Positions 9,327 to 20,189 of a stretch of DNA of 64,000 nucleotides are shown one piece after another (position 1 is the first letter of the stretch; every line of letters starts with the position of its first letter). This DNA is from Motiliproteus sediminis (lineage in GTDB: Bacteria; Pseudomonadota; Gammaproteobacteria; Pseudomonadales; Balneatricaceae), in the NCBI RefSeq assembly GCF_017912535.1, contig NZ_JAERQK010000002.1:248001-312000 (forward strand), given 5' to 3'. Below the pieces are notes generated by a model, which saw only the letters and a list, made by a program, of their open reading frames with translations, ran no database searches and was not told where the DNA came from. Both the position numbers and the translations under genes were made by a program.

Positions 9327-9358
9327 TCGGGCTTCCTTAGGGAAGCCCGACTTTTTTC
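9327..9358 (+). terminator. Rho-independent terminator after symporter copy 2
   Basis: A 10-bp perfect stem (TCGGGCTTCC / GGAAGCCCGA) with a TTAG loop is followed by CTTTTTTC. It closes the small-subunit/large-subunit unit. Confidence 0.92.
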
Positions 9359-9371
9359 AGGAACAGGTATT

Positions 9372-9884
9372 ATGATTTGGAATTTGGTTGCCCTCGTGTT
9401 TGCAGGTATCGGTGCCGCCGGTATCGGCCTCACCCTGCGCTCACTGTCACGCAAAAAGCTCCCCAAGTGGATCGTGCCCGTTTTTGCCGGTATCGGCATG
9501 CTGAGCTACCAGATCTACTCGGAGTACACCTGGTATGAGCACAAACAGGCCCAACTTCCCCCCGAGTCGGAGGTGATCGCAACCCAGCAAGGCCAGATGA
9601 TCTGGCGCCCCTGGAGCTATCTCTACCCGCTGACCACCGGCTTCACCGTACTGGATTCGAGCAGCTTCAAGGTGACACAGGTACAAGACGACCTGGTGGC
9701 CGAATTCGTGCTCTATCAGTTCGAGCGCAGCCATGCAGACAACGTCATCGCGGCGCCCCACCTGCTCAACTGCAGCAACGGCCAGATGCTGAAACTCACC
9801 GAGGAACGCAAACCGGACCTGAGCTCACTGAAAGAGCTGGCAGAAGCCGACCCCCTGCGAACCCGGGTTTGCAACGGCGTATAA
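9372..9884 (+). CDS. Conserved hypothetical membrane-anchored protein
   Basis: A 170-residue protein of no recognised family. Two hydrophobic segments at about residues 3-22 and 33-48 are followed by a hydrophilic, probably periplasmic domain of about 120 residues. That domain has two cysteines (CSNGQ and the C-terminal RVCNGV) that could form a disulphide. It lies between the symporter and crbS, with its own terminator on each side, so it is probably a single transcription unit. Function unknown. Confidence 0.75.
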   Translation: MIWNLVALVFAGIGAAGIGLTLRSLSRKKLPKWIVPVFAGIGMLSYQIYSEYTWYEHKQAQLPPESEVIATQQGQMIWRPWSYLYPLTTGFTVLDSSSFKVTQVQDDLVAEFVLYQFERSHADNVIAAPHLLNCSNGQMLKLTEERKPDLSSLKELAEADPLRTRVCNGV

Positions 9885-9902
9885 CCACGACCCACCGAAT
9901 AC

Positions 9903-9937
9903 GGGTCGTCCCCACCGAGCTGACGACCCATTTTATT
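9903..9937 (+). terminator. Probable Rho-independent terminator
   Basis: Stem GGGTCGTC / GACGACCC (9903-9910 with 9922-9929), an 11-base loop, then ATTTTATT. It follows the hypothetical membrane gene. An alternative upstream arm (ACGACCC at 9887) could pair with the left stem. Confidence 0.7.
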
Positions 9938-10125
9938 CACCGCGTGCGGCTGCTATTGTACGCAGGCTAAGTGGGTGATGATTAAAGACATCTCAGGATA
10001 AAACACCGATTTTAGAGCCTCCGTGTTCGGCTCCCCGCCATGCAGGGCTGATCACCACCGGATCGTCTTCGGTCACCACCAACCCGGCAACCCAACTCGG
10101 ACAACACTGACCCCCGGGGATCGCT

Positions 10126-13100
10126 ATGCTGGAAGGCTGGTTCATCATCCTGATCTCGCTCACCTACGTGGGCATTCTGTTCGCCATTGCCTACTACGGT
10201 GACAACCACGCCAAAGACCTGCTGAATTCGCGTGCCCGGCCGGTGGTATACAGCCTCTCCCTTGCGGTATACGCGACCTCCTGGACCTTTTATGGCGCCG
10301 TTGGCCGCGCCTCCACCAGCGGCTGGGAGTTTCTGGCCACCTACCTTGGCCCCATCATCACCTTTATCGTCTTATGGCCGGTGTTCACCAAGATTATTCT
10401 GGTGAGCAAGAAGCAGAACATCACCACCATTTCCGACTTCATCGCCTCCCGTTACGGCAAGAGCCAGGGGCTGGCAATTCTGGTCACCATCATCGCCGTA
10501 CTCGGCATCGTGCCCTACATCGCGTTGCAGTTAAAAGCGGTGGCGATCAGCTACAACGCCCTCACCAACGCCGCCGGAGAGGCCGCCAACGGCAGCGATA
10601 CCGCGCTATTCGTCGCCCTGCTGATGGCGCTGTTTTCGATTCTGTTCGGCACCCGCCACATCGATGCCACCGAGCACCATGAAGGGATCGTACTGGCGGT
10701 GGCGTTTGAATCGATAGTCAAGCTGGCAGCCTTTATCGCGGTCGGGCTGTTCGTTACCTTTGGCGTATTCGACGGCTTCGACGATCTGTTTACCAAAGCC
10801 GCACAAGAACTCGCCAACAACGAGAATTTCCGCAAGGATCTGACCCAGAACAGCTTTATCACTGAAACCTTGCTAGCGGCGCTGGCGATTATCTGCCTGC
10901 CACGCCAGTTTCATGTAGCGGTGGTCGAAAATGCCGACATTGGTGATCTGCGGGTGGCGCGTTGGATCTTTCCGCTCTATCTGCTGCTCGCCAGTCTGTT
11001 CGTACTACCGATTGCCACCGCCGGCATGCTGACCTTCCCGGACGGCAGCGTCGATGCGGACAGCTTCGTACTCAGCCTGCCGCTGGCCAATGGCGAAAGC
11101 CGGCTGGCGGTGATCGCCTTTATCGGCGGCCTGTCCGCGGCCACCAGCATGGTGATCGTCGCCACCATCACCCTCAGCACCATGGTCTGCAACGATATCG
11201 TCATTCCGCTGCTGATGCGGATCGGCTGGACCCGTGCCCGCATCACCCGGCTGAAAGACCTGGGCTCGCTACTCCTGAAAATACGCCGCCTGACCATCAT
11301 CAACCTGATGCTGCTGGCGTACTTCTACTACCGTATCTTCGGTGAATCCGGCAGCCTGGCATCCTTCGGTCTGCTGGCCTTCGTTGCCGTGGCCCAGTTT
11401 GCGCCGGCCCTGCTGGCCGCGGTGCTGTGGAAGCAAGGCAACCGCCAGGGCGCATTGGTCGGCATCAGCGCCGGTTTTCTGGTGTGGCTCTATACCCTGG
11501 TGATGCCCACCATGGCCGCTGCCGGCCTGGTTCCCCAAGCATTGCAGGACCAGCTGTGGCAATCCGAGTGGCTACAACCCACAGCCCTGTTCGGTATTCA
11601 GTTTAATGATTCGCTGACCCACGGCACCTTCTGGAGTCTGCTGCTCAACTGCTTCTTCTTTTTCCTGTTCTCACGCTATTCGGCGCCGCGCCTGATCGAC
11701 CGCATTCAGGCCAGCACTTACGTCGATCAGGTGGTCGACACCGCCGAACCGGCCCATGCCCTCAGTGGTAATACCACCGTCGGCGACCTGCAGCTGCTGG
11801 CGGAACGTTTTATCGGCGTCAGCAAAGCCAGCCACGCCTTTACCGGCTTTGCCCTGCAGCGTGGTGAGGATCCGCCGCTTAGCGGGGACAAGGCATCCCA
11901 CGAACTGATCGACTTTACCGAACGGTTGCTGGCCGGTGTCATCGGTGCCTCTTCAGCACGCATCCTGATCGCCTCGACCCTGCGCGGCCGCGACATGCAG
12001 CTGGGTGACGTGGTGACCATCGTTGATGAAGCCACCCAAGTACTGAAGTTCAACCGCTCACTGCTGCAGTCAACCATCGAAAATATTAACCAGGGAATCA
12101 GCGTAGTCGACCAGCAGCTGCGACTGGTGGCCTGGAACCGGCGCTATCTGGAGCTATTCGACTACCCCGAAGGGTTGATCTGTGTCGGCCGCCCTGCCGC
12201 GGAGGTGTTCCGCTATAACGCCGAGATGGGCGAATACGGTCCCGGCGAGATCGAGCACCATGTCGGCCAGCGACTGAGCATGCTGCAGTCGGGCAAGGCT
12301 CATTCCTATATCCGCTACCGTCAGGACGGCACTGTACTGGAGGTTCAGGGCAATCCGATGCCGGGTGGCGGCTACGTCAACACCTACATGGACATCACCG
12401 AACACAAACGCACGGAAGAGGCGCTGCGCGAGAGCGAACAAAGCATCCGCCTGTACACCGACAACGTACCGGTACTGATCGCCTATCTCGACAAGGAGCG
12501 GCGTTACCTGTTCGTTAATAAAGCCTACGCCGAAGTATTTGGCATTCGCGATCGTCACGCCATCTCGGGCACGCCCTGCTACAAGGTACTCAAAGAGAGC
12601 GATTACGATCACCGCACCCCCTTTATCGCCAACGTGCTCAAGGGCGAGCGCCAGCGCTTTGAGACCCGGCTCCCGACCACAACCGGGGAAATACGCTATG
12701 CGGACGTTACCTACATCCCCCACATCGGTGAGTACGGCGATGTGCTGGGTTATTTCACCCTTTATCAGGACATCACTGAACGCCGCAAAGCAGAGCTGGC
12801 GCTGCAGGAAACCAACGAAAATCTGGAGCAGCGGGTCCATGAGCGCACCCAGGCGATCTCGGCCATCAACAAGGAACTGCGCAAAGAGAACACCATCCGT
12901 GCCCTGATTGAGGACGAACTGCGCCAGGCGAAATCCGAGGCCGATGCTGCCAACCTCGGCAAAACCCGCTTCCTCGCCGCCGCCAGTCACGACCTGTTAC
13001 AGCCGCTGAATGCCTCACGCCTGTTTGCCTCAGCGCTGGCGCAGCAGAGCCACAACGACGCTACGGCACAGCTGGTCACCAACCTTGATGGCTCCCTTAA

Positions 13101-14055
13101 AGCCGCGGAAGAGCTGCTGGTGACCTTGCTGGACATCTCCAAGCTGGATGCCGGCGCGCTGGAGCCTAACGTTACCCACTTTACCCTCGACCCCCTGTTC
13201 AACACCCTGAAAGCCGAGTTTGGCGTCATGGCCCAGGAGAAGGGCCTCGCCTTCCGCTGCGTGCACTGCAAGCAGGTGGTACAGAGCGACCAGCAGCTGC
13301 TGCGCCGAGTACTGCAGAACTTTCTCTCCAACGCCATCCGCTACACCCAGAGCGGCCGCTTGTTGCTGGGCTGCCGCCGAGTCGGCAGTAAGCTGCGCAT
13401 AGAGGTATGGGATACCGGGGTCGGCATTCCCGAGGGCAAACTGAAGGAGGTGTTTGAAGAGTTCCGCCGTATCGACAATCCCAAGCATTCCCAAGTCAAA
13501 GGGCTGGGCCTGGGTCTGGCGATCACCGAGCGTATCGCCAAGATGCTGAGCCACCGCCTCCAGGTTCGCTCCTGGCCCGGCAAGGGCACCGTATTCAGCG
13601 TCGAACTGGCGCTCGGCGATCCGCAACAGGTGGCCCAGCCCCAACGCGCTGCCGGCGGCTCGCGTCGCAGCAGCAACCTGAGCGGCGTCAAAGTGCTCTG
13701 TATCGACAACGAGCCCAACATCCTCGAAGGGATGGCGGCGCTGCTACAGGGATGGTCCTGCGAGGTGCGTACGGCACTCAGTGAAGGCGACGCGCTGCAA
13801 CAGGTTCAGGATGGCCACTACCGCCCCGACATCATCCTGGCGGATTATCACTTGGGCGAAACCCAGACCGGGGTCATGGCGTTGCAGGCGCTGTCTCAAC
13901 ACTGGGACCAACCGGTGCCAGCGATTGTGATCACCGCCGACCGCACCGACGAAGTGCAAGAAGAGGTCCGCGACTTTGGCGCCCATCTGCTGCACAAGCC
14001 GATGCGGCCCGCCGCCCTGCGTGCACTGATGACCACGCTGCTGGGGCAGCGCTGA
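10126..14055 (+). CDS. crbS: CrbS-type symporter-fused hybrid sensor histidine kinase
   Basis: A 1309-residue hybrid kinase. About 480 N-terminal residues form a polytopic SSS (proline/acetate symporter-like) domain. After a linker come two PAS domains (about 640-885), a short coiled coil, a HisKA domain with His955 in AASHDLLQPLN, an HATPase domain with GVGIP and GLGLGLA boxes, and a C-terminal receiver with Asp1240. This is the CrbS/MxtR design, which in Vibrio and Pseudomonas senses acetate availability and activates acs through CrbR. Here crbR and acs lie immediately downstream on the opposite strand, supporting the same job. The start has only a weak Shine-Dalgarno. Confidence 0.92.
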   Translation: MLEGWFIILISLTYVGILFAIAYYGDNHAKDLLNSRARPVVYSLSLAVYATSWTFYGAVGRASTSGWEFLATYLGPIITFIVLWPVFTKIILVSKKQNITTISDFIASRYGKSQGLAILVTIIAVLGIVPYIALQLKAVAISYNALTNAAGEAANGSDTALFVALLMALFSILFGTRHIDATEHHEGIVLAVAFESIVKLAAFIAVGLFVTFGVFDGFDDLFTKAAQELANNENFRKDLTQNSFITETLLAALAIICLPRQFHVAVVENADIGDLRVARWIFPLYLLLASLFVLPIATAGMLTFPDGSVDADSFVLSLPLANGESRLAVIAFIGGLSAATSMVIVATITLSTMVCNDIVIPLLMRIGWTRARITRLKDLGSLLLKIRRLTIINLMLLAYFYYRIFGESGSLASFGLLAFVAVAQFAPALLAAVLWKQGNRQGALVGISAGFLVWLYTLVMPTMAAAGLVPQALQDQLWQSEWLQPTALFGIQFNDSLTHGTFWSLLLNCFFFFLFSRYSAPRLIDRIQASTYVDQVVDTAEPAHALSGNTTVGDLQLLAERFIGVSKASHAFTGFALQRGEDPPLSGDKASHELIDFTERLLAGVIGASSARILIASTLRGRDMQLGDVVTIVDEATQVLKFNRSLLQSTIENINQGISVVDQQLRLVAWNRRYLELFDYPEGLICVGRPAAEVFRYNAEMGEYGPGEIEHHVGQRLSMLQSGKAHSYIRYRQDGTVLEVQGNPMPGGGYVNTYMDITEHKRTEEALRESEQSIRLYTDNVPVLIAYLDKERRYLFVNKAYAEVFGIRDRHAISGTPCYKVLKESDYDHRTPFIANVLKGERQRFETRLPTTTGEIRYADVTYIPHIGEYGDVLGYFTLYQDITERRKAELALQETNENLEQRVHERTQAISAINKELRKENTIRALIEDELRQAKSEADAANLGKTRFLAAASHDLLQPLNASRLFASALAQQSHNDATAQLVTNLDGSLKAAEELLVTLLDISKLDAGALEPNVTHFTLDPLFNTLKAEFGVMAQEKGLAFRCVHCKQVVQSDQQLLRRVLQNFLSNAIRYTQSGRLLLGCRRVGSKLRIEVWDTGVGIPEGKLKEVFEEFRRIDNPKHSQVKGLGLGLAITERIAKMLSHRLQVRSWPGKGTVFSVELALGDPQQVAQPQRAAGGSRRSSNLSGVKVLCIDNEPNILEGMAALLQGWSCEVRTALSEGDALQQVQDGHYRPDIILADYHLGETQTGVMALQALSQHWDQPVPAIVITADRTDEVQEEVRDFGAHLLHKPMRPAALRALMTTLLGQR

Positions 14056-14082
14056 ACAGCACTCACACGTCAGGCACAAAAA

Positions 14083-14110
14083 AAGGAGCCGACTGGCTCC
14101 TTATCTTTTT
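14083..14110. terminator. Bidirectional terminator between crbS and crbR
   Basis: Stem AAGGAGCC / GGCTCCTT with a GACT loop is followed on the + strand by ATCTTTTT and preceded by a run of A. It can stop crbS transcripts and also the convergent crbR transcripts. Confidence 0.88.
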
Positions 14111-14122
14111 CCGTCAGGACGT

Positions 14123-14788
14123 TTAGCCCATTTCGGTCTTGGGTGGCTCCACTCCCAGACGGCTGGCTTCGATCACCGCCTGAGTGCGGGAATGCACGCC
14201 CAGTTTGCGCAGAATCGCGGTAACGTGCGCTTTGATGGTGGCTTCACTGACGTTGAGCTCGTACGCGATCTGCTTATTCAGCAACCCCTCGGTCAGCATC
14301 ATCAACACACGGAACTGCTGCGGCGTGAGCGACCCCAGCTTGGCGGCAAACTCGGCGTCGCCTTCGGTCACCTCGTCAGCGCCTTCAGCAACCTCCTGCG
14401 GCAACCAGACCTCACCCTCCAACACCGCTACGATAGCGTCAGAGATCACCTCCAGCGGCGAAGACTTGGGGATAAAGCCGGAGGCACCATAGTCGATCGC
14501 TCGCCGCATAACCCGCGGCTCTTCACTGCCGGACACCACTACCACCGGCATGCCCGGATTCTGGCCGCGCAAGTAAACCAGACCGGTAAAACCGTTGGTA
14601 CCCGGCATATGCAGGTCCAGCAGCACCAGATCGGCATCGCCATGCTGTACCACGGTTTCCTGTAAAGCGGTTAAGGAATCGGCTTCGATCACCTCAACCC
14701 CGGGAACCGCCTTGGCGACCGCTTGCTGCAAGGCCGCTCTGAACAGCGGATGATCATCGGCGATGATGATCTTCTGGGCTAGCTGCAT
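14123..14788 (-). CDS. crbR: LuxR-family response regulator CrbR
   Basis: A 221-residue response regulator with an N-terminal receiver (acidic pair Asp11-Asp12, phosphoacceptor Asp58 in VLLDLHMPG) and a C-terminal LuxR/FixJ helix-turn-helix (about 150-215). It is the expected partner of the adjacent CrbS kinase; in known systems CrbR activates acs. It is convergent with crbS. The short acs-crbR interval contains the acs terminator, so crbR probably has its own promoter in the 120 bp before it, where I see no clear consensus. Confidence 0.92.
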   Translation of the reverse strand: MQLAQKIIIADDHPLFRAALQQAVAKAVPGVEVIEADSLTALQETVVQHGDADLVLLDLHMPGTNGFTGLVYLRGQNPGMPVVVVSGSEEPRVMRRAIDYGASGFIPKSSPLEVISDAIVAVLEGEVWLPQEVAEGADEVTEGDAEFAAKLGSLTPQQFRVLMMLTEGLLNKQIAYELNVSEATIKAHVTAILRKLGVHSRTQAVIEASRLGVEPPKTEMG

Positions 14789-14833
14789 CCGTTATCTCCC
14801 TATCCATTTTGGAGCCACCCGGATCGGGCACCC

Positions 14834-14874
14834 ACAAAAAAACTCCCCATAGTTTAAAGAACAATGGGGAGTTT
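14834..14874 (-). terminator. Rho-independent terminator of acs
   Basis: Read leftward, stem AACTCCCCAT / ATGGGGAGTT (14841-14850 with 14864-14873) is followed by a run of seven T. It lies 31 bp past the acs stop codon. Confidence 0.92.
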
Positions 14875-14904
14875 TCAAAGAAGTTACAGAACCTTGTAAG
14901 CGGC

Positions 14905-16857
<1,953 letters not shown>

Positions 16858-17050
16858 CGTGATGCCCTTTTTAGTCCTTTCTGGTAACAGTACTTGTGAT
16901 TATTATGTTTGCCATTGGCAGCGTCGCAGGCCGCTCTTATTCTGGGTGGCAAAGGTTTTAGGGTTATACCGAAACGCCGGAACCGCCCTAAATTAGACAT
17001 TGGTCTACGCGGCGACGCAGGCCGCATGCTGCGGCTGGGCCTTAAGACCA

Positions 17051-17566
17051 ATGAATGAGAATAGTCAAAATCCACCCAATGGACTCCTCCTTGTGACCTA
17101 TCCCCTGATTATTGCTTTTGAGATGAGTGGCGACAGCGATGACGCGTTTCCTTTGGCCATCGCCTGGAGTCTGCCCGAAGGTAGTATAAAAAGCACGTTG
17201 ATTCAGCCCGAAGATGAGTGGCTCGAGGAAACGGATGATCGCTATCTGGATATCGATACCGACCACCTCTACCAACAGGGCCACAGCGCCAAAGCGGTGC
17301 TGGAAGAACTGCAACTGGATCGTGAACAGGAACCGCTCTACGCCCCCGGCTACTACACCGCCGAGCGCGGGCTGGAAAAACTCTACGCCACCGTCGAGGG
17401 TGACAATGACCTGCCATTGCGTCCCCTGCAGGAGCTGCTGGTTGATCACTCGCCGGACGAAGTGGAAGCACTGCTGCAGGAAAGCAGACTACTGCTGGAC
17501 CTCGACCCTTACACGGCCGAAGGCCAAGTTCGGCTGTGGCTCGAAGTCTATGCCCGGCTGCAATAG
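17051..17566 (+). CDS. Probable catalytically dead DEDDh exonuclease homologue
   Basis: A 171-residue acidic protein with no close known family. I prefer the ATG at 17051 over a TTG at 17000. The spacing of hydrophobic strands and of blocks such as IIAFEMSG, TLIQPEDEW, LYAPGYY and TAEGQVRLW parallels small RNase H-fold exonucleases (DFExSG, LIxPxxxW, xSDAxxxD, HxAxxDxxxLW). However, the first Asp, the middle Asp, the His and the last Asp all appear replaced. If the homology is right, it cannot cut and may bind nucleic acid or a protein. It lies between acs and fleR, convergent with fleR. Confidence 0.6.
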   Translation: MNENSQNPPNGLLLVTYPLIIAFEMSGDSDDAFPLAIAWSLPEGSIKSTLIQPEDEWLEETDDRYLDIDTDHLYQQGHSAKAVLEELQLDREQEPLYAPGYYTAERGLEKLYATVEGDNDLPLRPLQELLVDHSPDEVEALLQESRLLLDLDPYTAEGQVRLWLEVYARLQ

Positions 17567-17589
17567 ACTTTGACCTTCACAGGCTGATA

Positions 17590-18993
17590 TCAGCCCTTCA
17601 GCAACGCGTCCAGATCCAGCCCGCTCTCACGCATCTGCGCCAGCTTGTAGCGCAGGGTCCGCGGGCTGATGCCCAGTTTTTCTGCCGCATCTTTGCGGCT
17701 GCCGCCGGTCCCGCGCAGCGCCTCGATAATCAGCTGAAACTCATGCTGGCGCAGATCGTCCCCCAGCTGCGGCGCGGTAGCCGGCGCTGCCGGCGCCTCC
17801 GGTAACACGAGACCACCCAAATTGACCGACTGCTGCACCCGGCTCGGCTGAATGCACAAATCCTGCGCCTTGACCAGGTTCCCCTGCTGCAGAATCAACG
17901 CCCGCTGCACCGCGTTTTCCAGCTCGCGCACGTTGCCCGGCCAGTTATGTTGCAACAGCAGCTGGGCCGCTGCCGGGTCCAACTCCACCGTGCCCCGGTT
18001 CATCTTGCGCGCATGGTGGGCCAGCAAGCGCTTGGCCAGCGGCACCAGATCCGCCGGGCGCTCGCGCAGCGGCAACCACTGCAGCGGAAAGATATTCAGG
18101 CGGTAATAGAGATCCTCGCGGAACCGCCCTTCGGCGACGCACTGGGCCAGGTCCCGGTTGGTGGTCGCCAACACCCGCACGTCGAGCTTGATCACCCGAC
18201 GACCACCAATGCGTTCGACCTCTTGCTCCTGCAACACTCGCAGCAGCTTGGCCTGCAGGCCGATATCCATCTCCGAGATCTCATCCAGCAACAGGGTGCC
18301 GCCGTTAGCCTGCTCGAACTTGCCCGGCGCGCTGGCATAGGCGCCGGTGAAGGAACCCTTCTCATGCCCGAACAGGGTCGCTTCGAGCATATTCTCCGGA
18401 ATTGCGGCGCAGTTGATCGCCACAAACGGCTTGTCGGCACGCGCGGAGTGGCGGTGAATATACTGCGCCAGCACCTCTTTACCGGTGCCGCTTTCGCCCA
18501 GAATCAGCACCGTGGAATCGGTTTCTGCCACCCGCCGGGCCAGTTGCAGCAGCTGCTGACTGGAGGGCTCTTCCGCCACCGGTTCGTCGCCATCGCCACG
18601 CTGCAGCGCGCTGTCCACATAACGCGCCACGATCTGCAGCAGCTGTTCCGGTTCAAACGGCTTGAGCAGATAGTCCACCGCGCCATTGCGAATGGCATCG
18701 ACCGCCCGATCCACCTGTCCGTAGGCGGTGATCAACAACACCGGCAGCGCCGGATAACGCTGCTGCAGCTGGGCCAACAGCGCGTGTCCGTCCATGCCGC
18801 CCATGTTGACGTCGCTGACCACCATCTCCACCGGCTGCTCCTCCAGCAGCGCCAGTGCAGCCTCGCCGGAGTCCGCCTGGCGATACTCGTAGCCTGCCAG
18901 CTCCAGCGTGTCACACAAGGCTTCACGCAGCTCGGCGTCATCTTCTACCACCAGCACCCGCCCCTTGGCGGTCTGACTTTCAGTTGTCATCAT
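17590..18993 (-). CDS. fleR: Sigma-54-dependent flagellar response regulator FleR (FlrC)
   Basis: A 467-residue NtrC-type activator. Receiver domain with Asp61; AAA+ domain with Walker A GESGTGKE, sigma-54 contact loop GSFTGA (Ser in place of the usual Ala) and Walker B LLLDEISEMD; C-terminal Fis-type helix-turn-helix ending in GISPRTLRYKLAQ. It activates sigma-54 promoters for basal body and hook genes after phosphorylation by FleS. It overlaps fleS by 14 bp. Two adjacent ATGs (18993, 18990) are possible starts. Confidence 0.95.
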   Translation of the reverse strand: MMTTESQTAKGRVLVVEDDAELREALCDTLELAGYEYRQADSGEAALALLEEQPVEMVVSDVNMGGMDGHALLAQLQQRYPALPVLLITAYGQVDRAVDAIRNGAVDYLLKPFEPEQLLQIVARYVDSALQRGDGDEPVAEEPSSQQLLQLARRVAETDSTVLILGESGTGKEVLAQYIHRHSARADKPFVAINCAAIPENMLEATLFGHEKGSFTGAYASAPGKFEQANGGTLLLDEISEMDIGLQAKLLRVLQEQEVERIGGRRVIKLDVRVLATTNRDLAQCVAEGRFREDLYYRLNIFPLQWLPLRERPADLVPLAKRLLAHHARKMNRGTVELDPAAAQLLLQHNWPGNVRELENAVQRALILQQGNLVKAQDLCIQPSRVQQSVNLGGLVLPEAPAAPATAPQLGDDLRQHEFQLIIEALRGTGGSRKDAAEKLGISPRTLRYKLAQMRESGLDLDALLKG

Positions 18994-20188
18994 TACTCTC
19001 CGCGTTCTGTGGCGAACGGTAAGGCAAACGGAAACCGGCTTCAGTTCCCCGCCCCGATTCAGACGTCATGTAGAACTCGCCCAGATGGGCCCGCGCCACG
19101 ACTTGGGCTACCGCCAGCCCCAACCCCGTGCCTTGGGACTTGGTGGTGTAGAACGGCTCCTGCGCCTGCGCCAGCTGTTCGGCACTGAGCCCCGGCCCCT
19201 GATCGGCAACCACCAGCGCCAGCTGACTGTCATCGATCAGGGTCGCGCGCACCACCAGCGACTCGGCACCGGCCTCCAGCGCGTTATTGACCAGATTCAT
19301 CAGCGCGCCGACCAGGGCTTCACGGTTGCACTGCACCCAGACATCAGGGGCCTGATTGACGCAGTCGCAATCGGCGTCAGCATTGGCCAGCGGCACGTCC
19401 AGGGCATCTTCAATGGCCGCGAACAGTTGCTGGGTGGTGATCAGGTCGGTTAGTTTGGTTTCGCCGCGAGCAAAGATCAGCATGTCACGCACCTGCTGCT
19501 CCAGCGAACTCAGCCGCCCCTTAACCTTGGCGGCAAACCGCACCCGCTGCTCCGTGGTCAAATCCGGCTTGGTCAGGTGTGCACTGTAGAGCATCGCCGC
19601 CGATAAGGGTGTGCGTATCTGATGCGCCAACGAAGCCATCATCTTGCCCATCGCTGAGAGGCGCTGGTAGTGGGACACCTTGGCCTGCAGTTCACGAGTA
19701 TGGGTCTGGTCGGTAATCAGCATCACCTGGCCCGGCTCACCTTCCAGCGAGCGTGTCGCCAGACTGACCCGACGACCATCGCGCAGCGACACCTCGTGGC
19801 CATCGTCGGCGCGCGGCGCAAACGCCCGCTGAATCACCTGCAGCCAGGCCTCGCCCCGCAACGGACGGCCCAGCAGCTCTTCCGCGGCCGGGTTGCACTC
19901 CTGCACCCGGCCGCGGTTGTCGAGTACCACCACACCGGCGGGCAGCAGTTTGAGCAACCCCTGCAAACGGCGGCTGGCCTGCTCCTTCTCGGCCACCTCC
20001 TGCTCGCGGCGCGCATCCATCGCTTCAAGCTGGGCTTGCAGCGACTCCACCTGCAGCTCAAGCTCGTTATAAGTCGCGGCCAGCTGTTCCGACAGGGCGT
20101 TGAACTGCTCGAACGCCGCCTGCAGCTGCTGCGGGGTCATGTCGGCCGACGGCGGCCCGGAGAGGTCAGGAAGGTCGTCGCGGCTCAT
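18980..20188 (-). CDS. fleS: Flagellar sensor histidine kinase FleS (FlrB)
   Basis: A 402-residue soluble kinase: N-terminal coiled coil, a PAS domain at about 80-180, HisKA with His in SLAHQIRTPLS, and an HATPase with GPGLS and GTGLGLA boxes. No membrane segment, as usual for FleS/FlrB. I start at the ATG at 20188, with GGAAGTG just upstream inside the fleQ stop region; a longer frame to 20290 only overlaps fleQ. Partner of FleR, with which it overlaps. Confidence 0.94.
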   Translation of the reverse strand: MSRDDLPDLSGPPSADMTPQQLQAAFEQFNALSEQLAATYNELELQVESLQAQLEAMDARREQEVAEKEQASRRLQGLLKLLPAGVVVLDNRGRVQECNPAAEELLGRPLRGEAWLQVIQRAFAPRADDGHEVSLRDGRRVSLATRSLEGEPGQVMLITDQTHTRELQAKVSHYQRLSAMGKMMASLAHQIRTPLSAAMLYSAHLTKPDLTTEQRVRFAAKVKGRLSSLEQQVRDMLIFARGETKLTDLITTQQLFAAIEDALDVPLANADADCDCVNQAPDVWVQCNREALVGALMNLVNNALEAGAESLVVRATLIDDSQLALVVADQGPGLSAEQLAQAQEPFYTTKSQGTGLGLAVAQVVARAHLGEFYMTSESGRGTEAGFRLPYRSPQNAESNDDN

Positions 20189-20189
20189 A

